A DNA stretch of 64,000 nt from an uncultured Myxococcales bacterium (GTDB taxonomy: Bacteria; Myxococcota_A; UBA9042; DTJE01): positions 1 to 64,000 of the forward strand of contig CAIZWN010000079.1 in NCBI GenBank assembly GCA_903936705.1, in the 5' to 3' direction. The notes beneath the pieces were generated by a model that was not told where the DNA came from, did not search any database, and saw nothing but the letters and a program-made list of their open reading frames with translations. This document shows positions 1 through 8,117 of this stretch, piece after piece. Both the position numbers and the translations under genes were made by a program. Position 1 is the first letter of the stretch. Every line of letters starts with the position of its first letter.

Positions 1-1110
<1,110 letters not shown>

Positions 1111-1144
1111 GCATCAGATGTTGTCTTGATGCCGGTTCGCTGGA

Positions 1145-1194
1145 CGGCCGGTGCGGTTCCCTTGCCGGGGAATCGCGCCGGCCGTTTTTTTTTT
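1145..1194 (+). terminator. Rho-independent terminator of groEL
   Basis: A GC-rich inverted repeat (CGGCCGG at 1145-1151 pairing with CCGGCCG at 1178-1184, with further pairing inside) is followed by a run of ten T at 1185-1194. It lies 35 bases after the groEL stop and between two convergent genes. It is the clearest intrinsic terminator in the window. Confidence 0.9.
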
Positions 1195-1224
1195 CGCGGT
1201 GACAACTGGTCCGAATGACGCAGG

Positions 1225-3198
1225 TCAGTCGGCAACATCCGAGTGTTCGGCCTGCGCCAGTTCTTCGGCAGCCCCGGTCCAGGCATCGTACATCGCGTCA
1301 AGCTGGCCGCGCAGATCCTTGGCCTTCAGGCCGATCGTCCTGGCTCGCTCGATATCGGAGTACAGGTCCGGCAAGACAAGTTCTTCCTCGACCTTGCGCA
1401 ACTGGGTCTCGAGAACCTCGATTCTGGCCTCGAAGGCAGCAACGCGGTCCTTTAACGGCTTCAGAATCCGGTACAAACGGTTGCGCCGCTCGGCCTCGTC
1501 GCGCTTGCGATCACGGTCCAGGTCTCGCACCGTTGGCGCCAACTGCGCATCCTGCGCATTCGAGGCATCCTGCTGCAGCGGCAGTGGCACGGCAGCCTTC
1601 GTAACATAGTACGAGTAATTGCCTTCATACCTGGTCAAGCGACCGTCGCGCATCTCGATGATCGCATCGGCCACGTTGTCCATGAAACGCCTGTCATGGG
1701 TCGTGAACAGGATCGTGCCCTGGTGTTCCTTCAGGGCACATTCCAGCACCTCGCGCGATGCGATATCCAGGTGGTTCGTCGGCTCGTCCAGCACCAGCAG
1801 TCCGAAAGGCTGCAGCAGCAGGCGGCACAACATCAGGCGCGCCTTCTCGCCGCCCGACAGGCTGGCCACCTTCTTGTCGATGTCGTCTTCGCCGAACAGG
1901 AAGGCTCCCAGAATCGAACGAACATGCGGCGCAGTGGCGTAGTCGGCAATCTCCAACATGTGCTGGTGCGCGGTGCGGTCGGTCTTGAGCACCTCGTACT
2001 GGTCCTGGGCAAAGTAGCCGACCCCGACGCCGTCGGCGAGGTGGCGCGAGCCCTCGTCCGGCTGGGCAACGCCCGCCACCAGACGCAGAAGTGTCGACTT
2101 GCCTGCACCATTGACGCCAACCATCGCCACTTTCTCGCCCCGGTGCAGTCGCAGATCCATGCCCCGGAACACGATCTTTGCGCCGTATCGCCGCGACACC
2201 CCATCCAGACCGACAACCAAATCGGGGCTGCGGGCCGGCTGCGGAAAATGGAATCGAACCCGTCGAACGGGCTCGGGCGGCACCAGGCGTTCAAGCTTGT
2301 CCAGCATTCGCATCCGGGACTGCGCCACCGCCGCACGGTCCTTGCGGACCTTGTTTGCCGCGATGAACTCCTGCTGGTCCTGGATGTAAGCCTGTTGCTC
2401 GTCGTAGCGCTTCCAGGCCAGTTCAATCGCCTTGGCACGCTCGATAACGTAGCGATCGTATACCGTCAGATTCGGGTTCCCACCGTAATCGGTAGCCCCG
2501 CGCACGGACACCTCGACGACCCGGTCCACCGTGCGGTTCAGGAATTCGCGGTCATGCGCGACCATCACTACGGCACCCTGGAATCCCCTGATGTACTCCT
2601 CGAACCAGACCAGACCCTCGAGGTCAAGATGATTGGTCGGCTCGTCCAGCAGCAACAGGTCAGGCCGGTCCAGCAGCAGGCGGGCCAGTTCGGCACGCAT
2701 CAACAAACCGCCCGACATCGCCCTCAGCGGCTTTTCGAAGTCCTCAATCGAAAATCCGAGACCCGCGAGCACCGCCTCAGCCTGCTTCGGCAACGAGTCG
2801 GCTTCCCGGTGGTGCAGGGCATCCTCGAGCGCTGCCAATCGATGAACACGAGCCTCATCGGCATGGCCGGCATCCAATTCCCGCAACAACGCAGCCCGCT
2901 GGTCCAGCAGGGGACCAACGCCTCGAGACTCTCGAACGCAGTAGTCCAGGATCCCAAGGTCCATGGCAAGACTGGGGTAGACCTCCTGCGGAAGGTAGCC
3001 GATGCGAATGCCCTTTTTGCCTTCGACGCGGCCGGAATCCGGGGATACCTCGCCAGTCAGGATACGGAACAACGTCGTCTTGCCGGTGCCATTCGGCCCG
3101 ACCAATCCAACTCGCTCGCGATCACCGACGCGCAGATTCACGCCCGCGAACAGCCGTCGCGACCCGTAGGATTTGGAGATATCCATCAACTCGATCAT
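1225..3198 (-). CDS. ABC-F family ATP-binding protein (YheS/Uup-like)
   Basis: A soluble duplicated ATPase of the ABC-F family, whose members act on ribosomes (translation factors or antibiotic-resistance proteins) rather than in transport. Two ABC cassettes are visible: Walker A GPNGTGKT near residue 35 with Walker B LLLLDEPTNHLD, and Walker A GVNGAGKS with Walker B LLVLDEPTNHLD. The inter-domain linker is charged and helical. There are no membrane helices, and a C-terminal coiled-coil of about 90 residues (RNRLYRILKPLKDRVAAFEARIE) is typical of the Uup/YheS branch. The first signature is MSGGLLMR, the second LSGGEKAR. The ATG at 3198 matches the family N-terminus (MIELMDISKSYG); a TTG at 3219 would add seven residues. 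It converges on groEL. The exact ribosomal role cannot be read from sequence. Confidence 0.93.
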   Translation of the reverse strand: MIELMDISKSYGSRRLFAGVNLRVGDRERVGLVGPNGTGKTTLFRILTGEVSPDSGRVEGKKGIRIGYLPQEVYPSLAMDLGILDYCVRESRGVGPLLDQRAALLRELDAGHADEARVHRLAALEDALHHREADSLPKQAEAVLAGLGFSIEDFEKPLRAMSGGLLMRAELARLLLDRPDLLLLDEPTNHLDLEGLVWFEEYIRGFQGAVVMVAHDREFLNRTVDRVVEVSVRGATDYGGNPNLTVYDRYVIERAKAIELAWKRYDEQQAYIQDQQEFIAANKVRKDRAAVAQSRMRMLDKLERLVPPEPVRRVRFHFPQPARSPDLVVGLDGVSRRYGAKIVFRGMDLRLHRGEKVAMVGVNGAGKSTLLRLVAGVAQPDEGSRHLADGVGVGYFAQDQYEVLKTDRTAHQHMLEIADYATAPHVRSILGAFLFGEDDIDKKVASLSGGEKARLMLCRLLLQPFGLLVLDEPTNHLDIASREVLECALKEHQGTILFTTHDRRFMDNVADAIIEMRDGRLTRYEGNYSYYVTKAAVPLPLQQDASNAQDAQLAPTVRDLDRDRKRDEAERRNRLYRILKPLKDRVAAFEARIEVLETQLRKVEEELVLPDLYSDIERARTIGLKAKDLRGQLDAMYDAWTGAAEELAQAEHSDVAD

Positions 3199-3410
3199 CG
3201 GAGCGAAGGGTATCGACAAGGCCTCATGCGGTCAACGGCCACCTGGGCAGACATTTCTCATCGCGGACACAGCGGGGGCCTTGCGCTTACCAAACAACGT
3301 CGCGGCGCGCGACACCTGCAGGGCCGCGCGCAGAGCGCTTCTTTCACCAAAGGGGTTGTTCCCGGTGCGCTTCTCTGGCAACCTTCGCTCCGTCCAATCG
3401 GGGAGCCACC

Positions 3411-4070
3411 ATGCCCCTAAAGGTTGCGCCATCCGTAATCGCTGGCGACCAGTCAAACCTGGGCCACGAGGTCAGGGCCATCACCGCAGCCGGGGCGGAC
3501 CTCGTGCATCTTGACGTGATGGACGGGCATTTCGTACCGAACCTGACAATAGGGGCGGACGTGGTCAAGGCGCTACGCCCCCACTCGCCACTACCGTTCG
3601 ACTGCCACCTGATGCTGGCGGACCCTGCCAGCTTTGTGAGGGCCTTTGCCGATGCCGGCGCCGACAGGATTTCGATCCATGTCGAGGTGCCTGATGCTCC
3701 GAATGTCTTGCGCAGCATCAGAGACCTGGGTCGCACGCCAGGAATCGCACTGAACCCGGACACCCCGATCGAGGCGCTGGCAGAGTGTCTTCCCCTCGCT
3801 GATTTCATCGTCGTGATGACTGTGCATCCCGGATTCTACGGGCAAACCCTCATCGCCAAAGCGCTTGACAAGGTATCCCGCTTGAAGCATGATTCCCGGG
3901 CTTTTGGACGGGACGTCGCAATCCAGGTGGACGGCGGCGTGAACGTTGCGAATGCGGCTCGCATCCTTGCGGCAGGCGCCGACGAGGTGGTTGCAGGGGC
4001 GGCTGTGTTCCAGGCATCCGACTATCGGCTGGCCATCGAGGCCCTCCGCGGACGGACGCAGGTTTCCTAG
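3411..4070 (+). CDS. rpe: Ribulose-phosphate 3-epimerase
   Basis: Cytoplasmic TIM-barrel enzyme interconverting ribulose-5-phosphate and xylulose-5-phosphate in the pentose phosphate pathway. The 219-residue length is normal. Metal and catalytic motifs are present: HLDVMDGHFVPN (metal His and catalytic Asp), DCHLML, and QVDGGVN with the second catalytic Asp. The usual phosphate-site stretch MSVNPGFGGQ reads MTVHPGFYGQ here, an unusual substitution pair. ATG at 3411 follows GGGGAG. The gene is directly followed by tRNA-Pro and diverges from the ABC-F gene across about 210 bases. Confidence 0.95.
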   Translation: MPLKVAPSVIAGDQSNLGHEVRAITAAGADLVHLDVMDGHFVPNLTIGADVVKALRPHSPLPFDCHLMLADPASFVRAFADAGADRISIHVEVPDAPNVLRSIRDLGRTPGIALNPDTPIEALAECLPLADFIVVMTVHPGFYGQTLIAKALDKVSRLKHDSRAFGRDVAIQVDGGVNVANAARILAAGADEVVAGAAVFQASDYRLAIEALRGRTQVS

Positions 4071-4074
4071 AAAT

Positions 4075-4148
4075 CGGGGCGTAGCGCAGCCTGGTAGCGC
4101 ACATGGTTCGGGACCATGGAGTCGCTGGTTCAAATCCAGTCGCCCCGA
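4075..4148 (+). tRNA. tRNA-Pro (anticodon CGG)
   Basis: A 74-base cloverleaf. The acceptor stem CGGGGCG (4075-4081) pairs with CGCCCCG (4141-4147), with discriminator A at 4148. The D arm is AGCGCAGCCTGGTAGCGC. The anticodon stem CATGG/CCATG encloses loop TTCGGGA, giving anticodon CGG, which reads CCG. The T arm is GCTGG-TTCAAAT-CCAGT. No 3' CCA is encoded, so CCA must be added by tRNA nucleotidyltransferase. It lies 4 bases after rpe and 17 bases before the next ATG, suggesting it is processed from a longer transcript. Confidence 0.96.
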
Positions 4149-4165
4149 CTGATTGGATACTTTTT

Positions 4166-4582
4166 ATGAAGACCGCCACACGATGTGTTGGTGCGCTCGC
4201 GATTTGCCTGGGTGTGGCTTGCGCCCCCGAGCGCACATCGGGTCCGGACGCCGACCGCCATACCGCCAGCTATCTTGATCTCGGCAGATGGGCATCAGAT
4301 TCCCTGGATGCCTCGGCCGGCGACACCACAGACTGGAAGGTTCTGGTTATCGAAGACACCGGGTTCCTCACGCTGGAAATGGTCCTGGACGTGCCGTCGG
4401 CAGACATCACAGTCGAGGTCTTCGATCGATTTGGTAAACCCATGGCCCGGGGCAACCACCGCAGCGGTGACGGCCCGCAGTTGAAGCTTACGACGGACGT
4501 CGGAATCGGAAAGATCTTCATACGGGTCACTGCAGGCAGCGGATCAAAAACCGGCTACACCATCAAGGCTTCGGTACGCTGA
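4166..4582 (+). CDS. Small lipoprotein with PPC-like beta-sandwich domain
   Basis: A 138-residue exported protein. A short signal peptide ([19 protein letters not shown]) ends in a lipobox-like LGVAC, predicting lipidation at Cys19. The rest ([54 protein letters not shown]) resembles the bacterial pre-peptidase C-terminal (PPC) beta-sandwich, in which a Y-x-I/L-x strand closes the domain. The ATG at 4166 is chosen because it begins the signal peptide; its SD is weak. No function is assigned. It sits between tRNA-Pro and the promoter of the radical SAM operon. Confidence 0.75.
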   Translation: MKTATRCVGALAICLGVACAPERTSGPDADRHTASYLDLGRWASDSLDASAGDTTDWKVLVIEDTGFLTLEMVLDVPSADITVEVFDRFGKPMARGNHRSGDGPQLKLTTDVGIGKIFIRVTAGSGSKTGYTIKASVR

Positions 4583-4586
4583 TGCC

Positions 4587-4616
4587 TTGACACTCGCTGA
4601 CCTCGATTGCTAGAGT
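4587..4616 (+). promoter_or_regulatory. Candidate sigma-70 promoter of the HxsD/HxsB-like operon
   Basis: TTGACA at 4587-4592 is a perfect -35 hexamer. An 18-base spacer leads to TAGAGT at 4611-4616, which matches four of six positions of TATAAT. It begins just after the upstream lipoprotein stop and lies 75 bases before the first ATG of the operon (4691). Confidence 0.55.
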
Positions 4617-4690
4617 GTTGCACGCGCCGATTACGGGCGTCGAAGCTTGTTGGGGGGCCCGCCCCGTTCCCGTACCTTGGAGGCCATCAG

Positions 4691-5404
4691 ATGCCAGTGT
4701 CGAAGGCTGCCGCTGCCTCTTCAAAACGTTCGAGCGCCCAGGGTGGGCCTGGAACGGTCAGCGTTCACAAGTCGCTCTACCCGAACGAGGTTCTGTTCGG
4801 CACCGCCTTTGCGTTCCTGGATCGATGCTACGTTCATCTGGACGTCGAGGGTACGGACCGCATCAGCATCGAACTGCTGCCGCGCCCCGGATCCACATGG
4901 ACCCAGGCCGATCTTGCAGGCGAGTTCAAGAACGAACTGGTAAACCAAGCGTTGCGCTTCCGGCTGGCCAAGCAGACCGAGAAGGTACGGACAATGATTG
5001 TTGGCCGGGCCATAGGCGAGGCGATCCCAGCCGAGGTTTCGACGAACCAGTCCTTCGAATCCAGACTACCGGACCTGCCACCCGAAGTTGCACGTCTGCT
5101 GGCCGAGGAGGAGGACGGATTGGACTTCCTGGATGATCCGCTGGGAATTGCGGTCCCGTGGGAGGAAAAATACTCGAAGAAGCCTGCTGAATCGCCGACC
5201 GCAGAGGCCGCTCAGGTTGTCGCACAACCGGTCGAAATTCCTGCAGCCGTGGCTGGAGTGAAGATCCCCGCCAAGAAGACCCCGGCCAAGAAGGCCGCAC
5301 CTGGGAAGGCGACGGCCAAGGCGACTGCCAAGACGACGGCCAAGACGGCGCCGGCGAAACCGGCAGCCGGCACCAAACGCCGGTCAGCAGCTGGAGAGTC
5401 GTGA
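4691..5404 (+). CDS. HxsD-like protein with long Ala/Lys/Pro-rich tail
   Basis: A 237-residue protein opening the radical SAM operon. Residues about 20-120 look like the HxsD family of His-Xaa-Ser systems: a start of the type SVHKSLYPNEVLFGTAFAF, then a beta-rich stretch, then the diagnostic helix FKNELVNQALRFRLAKQT followed by VRTMIVGRAIGEA. Residues 120-170 are acidic and proline-containing. The last 60 or so residues are a low-complexity basic tail with AKK/AKAT/AKTT repeats resembling histone H1 or AlgP-type tails. The ATG has GGAGG seven bases upstream (4679-4683). HxsD is a small accessory protein of radical SAM maturases; a role as substrate-binding chaperone or as substrate is inference. 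The stop shares one base with the next ATG. Confidence 0.7.
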   Translation: MPVSKAAAASSKRSSAQGGPGTVSVHKSLYPNEVLFGTAFAFLDRCYVHLDVEGTDRISIELLPRPGSTWTQADLAGEFKNELVNQALRFRLAKQTEKVRTMIVGRAIGEAIPAEVSTNQSFESRLPDLPPEVARLLAEEEDGLDFLDDPLGIAVPWEEKYSKKPAESPTAEAAQVVAQPVEIPAAVAGVKIPAKKTPAKKAAPGKATAKATAKTTAKTAPAKPAAGTKRRSAAGES

Positions 5405-5619
5405 TGACTTTGCGATTCCACAAGAAAATCTATTCAAGAGCGGCTGTGAAGTCGGCAGTCGAAACCTACGGCGCAGTGGCAACCGTTGCCATGCACGTCG
5501 AGGGTGAATACGCAGTTGTCGATGTCGAAGCCGGTTCGCAGGAAGACACGGCCGAGGTGGCTGGGGAACTAGGCAACTGGGCGCTTGGCCAGTCCATAGT
5601 TTTGCGGGGGGAAGGATGA
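5404..5619 (+). CDS. Small second HxsD-like protein
   Basis: A 71-residue protein with the same layout as the N-terminal and central part of HxsD: a start of the type KKIYSRAAVKSAVETYG, beta strands VATVAMHVEGEYAVVDVEA, and a helix ending GELGNWALGQS that parallels the family's N-x-x-L-x-x helix but stops before the usual Arg/Thr segment. Its ATG overlaps the upstream TGA by one base and its own stop overlaps the downstream ATG by four bases (ATGA), so the three genes are translationally coupled. SD GGAGAG lies inside the previous gene. It could be a truncated HxsD paralogue, a partner subunit, or the modified peptide itself; the sequence does not decide. Confidence 0.6.
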   Translation: MTLRFHKKIYSRAAVKSAVETYGAVATVAMHVEGEYAVVDVEAGSQEDTAEVAGELGNWALGQSIVLRGEG

Positions 5620-7130
5620 GCGCCAAGACCCGTCTTTCGGTCCCTGCTGCAAAGAAGATCCCGACGAACCTGTTCCGATGGCGCCGCGTGGGGTCGCGGA
5701 ATGTAGCGACCACCGACCACGGCACCTATGCCTTTCTTGACGACGCCCAATTGGAGCAACTGGTCGAGGGCCGCCTGGAAGCCGGGACCCCGCTTTTCGA
5801 GGAACTGCACCAGAAGGGATTCCTGGTTGCAGACGCGGACATCGAGCGCCTGTCCCAGGATTACGACCGCAAGGTATCGTTCGTCTATCGTGGGCCCGTC
5901 TTGCACATCCTGGTCGTCACCTTGCGATGCAACGAGGTTTGCACGTATTGCCATGCCAGCCGGTCAAACATGTCGGACACCGAGACGGACATGTCGGTCA
6001 CGACCGCCGAGAAGTGCGTGGACATGGCACTGCGCTCGCCTTCAGACACCATCACCATCGAGTTCCAGGGCGGCGAGCCTCTGGCCAACTACGAGGTGGT
6101 GCAACACATCGTCCATTATGGTTCCGAACGGGCAAAGTCCCTTGGTAAACGCGTGATGTTCAGCCTGGTTTCGAACCTTGCTCTGCTGGACGAGGCGAAA
6201 CTGGCATGGCTGGTAGAGCATCGGATCCAGATTTCAACCTCGCTGGACGGCCCGAAGGATCTTCACGACAAGAACCGCAATCTGGCTGGGTCCAGCGCCT
6301 ATGACCGCACCGTTTTCTGGATGAAGCGCATCAACCAGGCGTACGTTGATGCCGGATTGGATCCGCAGCTGTACCACGTCGAGGCCCTGGCCACGATAAC
6401 GCGCGACCACCTGTCTCGCGCTCGCGACCTCGTTGACGAGTATGTCAGAAACGGTTGCAGGGCCGTGTTCCTGCGTCCGTTGAACCCGTTCGGTTTTGCG
6501 AAGAAGACAGGGGCCAAGGTCGGATACTCGGCGCAGGATTTTCTGGTCTTCTACAACGAAGCACTGGACTACATTCTTGAATTGAACCTGAAGGGCGTCG
6601 AGATCCTCGAGCGCCTGGGCGCCATCTTCATGACCAAGATCATGACGCCCGACGACCCGAACTACCTGGACATCCGCTCGCCTTGCGGGGCAGGTATCGG
6701 CCAGATCGCGTACAACTACGACGGTTCGATCTTCACGTGCGACGAAGGTCGCATGGTGCACCAGATGGGGGACGACGTCTTCCTGATAGGGTCGGTGGAC
6801 TCGATGACCTTGAAGGACGTAGTGACGTCCGAGACCGTGAAATCCCTGGCGATGGCCTCGTGCCTGGACAGCATACCTGGGTGCGCGACGTGCGCGTACA
6901 AGCCGTTCTGTGGGACTTGTCCCGTGTTCAACTACACGGAACAGGGACATATCTTCCCCCAGAACACGACCAACCCGCGCTGTGCCATCTACATGGGTGT
7001 CCAGGATCGCATATTCAAGGAATTGATGGCCGAGGACGACTCGACCCGGAACGTCATCAACCGCTGGCTGGTCGTCAAGGACAGGCCCGAGTACATGCAC
7101 GACGGCCGGAGACTGCGTACCTCGGTGTAG
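5616..7130 (+). CDS. hxsB: HxsB-type radical SAM/SPASM maturase
   Basis: A 504-residue radical SAM enzyme of the HxsB type, predicted to modify a peptide or protein by radical chemistry in the cytoplasm. The N-terminal 90 residues form the family's leader domain (TNLFRWRRVGSRNVATTDHG, then an EQLVEG helix). The SAM [4Fe-4S] motif is C105-x3-C109-x2-C112 within VVTLRCNEVC. EFQGGEPL is the SAM-binding GGEP motif, and STSLDGP and FLRPLNPFGF are typical of HxsB. The C-terminal SPASM-like region has eight Cys (357, 375, 416, 423, 426, 432, 435, 456), enough for two auxiliary clusters. The ATGA overlap with the preceding gene couples translation. The symbol denotes family membership; the substrate is unknown. 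Confidence 0.85.
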   Translation: MSAKTRLSVPAAKKIPTNLFRWRRVGSRNVATTDHGTYAFLDDAQLEQLVEGRLEAGTPLFEELHQKGFLVADADIERLSQDYDRKVSFVYRGPVLHILVVTLRCNEVCTYCHASRSNMSDTETDMSVTTAEKCVDMALRSPSDTITIEFQGGEPLANYEVVQHIVHYGSERAKSLGKRVMFSLVSNLALLDEAKLAWLVEHRIQISTSLDGPKDLHDKNRNLAGSSAYDRTVFWMKRINQAYVDAGLDPQLYHVEALATITRDHLSRARDLVDEYVRNGCRAVFLRPLNPFGFAKKTGAKVGYSAQDFLVFYNEALDYILELNLKGVEILERLGAIFMTKIMTPDDPNYLDIRSPCGAGIGQIAYNYDGSIFTCDEGRMVHQMGDDVFLIGSVDSMTLKDVVTSETVKSLAMASCLDSIPGCATCAYKPFCGTCPVFNYTEQGHIFPQNTTNPRCAIYMGVQDRIFKELMAEDDSTRNVINRWLVVKDRPEYMHDGRRLRTSV

Positions 7131-7163
7131 GCCCCCTACCGATCACCGGAGGTCGGTTACCCG

Positions 7164-8117
7164 ATGCCTCCGTCCCTCGTCAGCCCCCCGGGTTCATCTT
7201 CGGTGCGTGCCGTTCTGAAACTGACCTATGCCTGCAATCAGCGATGCGCATTCTGCAGGGTCGATGATTTGCGCGGAACCGTTATCGATGTCCCCGCCGA
7301 GACCGTCGTGCGCAAGGCTTTGCGAGCCAAGGAGCTTGGCGTTGACACGCTGCTTTTCAGCGGCGGTGAACCTACCCTGCGTGCCGACCTACCCAGGCTG
7401 GCCAGGGCGATGACTGCCATCGGGCTTCGCTGGGGACTTATCACCAACGGCAGACGCCTTGCGCACCCGGCGTACCTGGACCTGCTGATGTCGCTTGGGC
7501 TCGTCTACGTACACACGTCGCTGCATGGCGCAACGTCAGCGACCCACGACAGCCTGGTCGAGTGCGCCGGCTTTGACGAGGTTGTCGAGGCTCTGCGCCT
7601 TCTTGCGGGCCGCGGGGTCGAACTGCACGTCAACAGCGTCGTGACACGCTCCAACATCGCCGAGATGAAAGCAATCGGAGACCTGCTTGCCGAATTTGCC
7701 CCTTTGACGCACAAGATCTGTCTGGCCGAGCCGCGCGGACGATTTCTGGAACTGGCCGATCGGCTGATGGTACCGCCCGAAACCGCTGGGCGTGCTGCCG
7801 AGGCTGCGGTACACGCCGCCAGGGAACACCATGCCATATCGGGCCTGGACGTAGTAATCGAAGGTTTCCCGTTGTGCCAGGTACCATCCATCGGCAGTGC
7901 CGTCTCGGGCCTGCGCCAACACAACATCATGTTCATGAGCGAAGGCTTTGAGGACGACTGGTACCCGACCGACTCCGGCCAGCGCACCTATCCGGCCACC
8001 TGCGACGGATGTGCCAAGCGCGAAGACTGCCCCGGTGTCTATGTCGGTTATGCCGAACGCTTCGGCGTCGTCGGATTACGCGCGTTCAGGAAAGGCAGAC
8101 AGGCTACGGCAGATTGA
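7164..8117 (+). CDS. Second radical SAM enzyme, HxsC-like
   Basis: A 317-residue radical SAM protein 33 bases downstream of the HxsB-type gene. C24-x3-C28-x2-C31 ([11 protein letters not shown]) is the SAM cluster motif; [11 protein letters not shown] is the GGEP motif; [11 protein letters not shown] follows the usual fold. The C-terminus carries four further Cys (C238 and C280-x2-C283-x5-C289, as in [14 protein letters not shown]), as in enzymes with one auxiliary cluster. Pairing of a larger SPASM enzyme with a smaller radical SAM protein ending in C-x2-C-x5-C matches the HxsB/HxsC arrangement, so HxsC-like is the best call, though overall identity to HxsC cannot be judged by eye. GGAGG lies upstream of the ATG. 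The end overlaps the convergent lipoprotein gene by 14 bases. Confidence 0.75.
   Translation: MPPSLVSPPGSSSVRAVLKLTYACNQRCAFCRVDDLRGTVIDVPAETVVRKALRAKELGVDTLLFSGGEPTLRADLPRLARAMTAIGLRWGLITNGRRLAHPAYLDLLMSLGLVYVHTSLHGATSATHDSLVECAGFDEVVEALRLLAGRGVELHVNSVVTRSNIAEMKAIGDLLAEFAPLTHKICLAEPRGRFLELADRLMVPPETAGRAAEAAVHAAREHHAISGLDVVIEGFPLCQVPSIGSAVSGLRQHNIMFMSEGFEDDWYPTDSGQRTYPATCDGCAKREDCPGVYVGYAERFGVVGLRAFRKGRQATAD

Noticed and set aside
1696-3420. A 574-residue plus-strand frame opposite the ABC-F gene
   Set aside because: Antisense to two conserved Walker motifs; no coding features.
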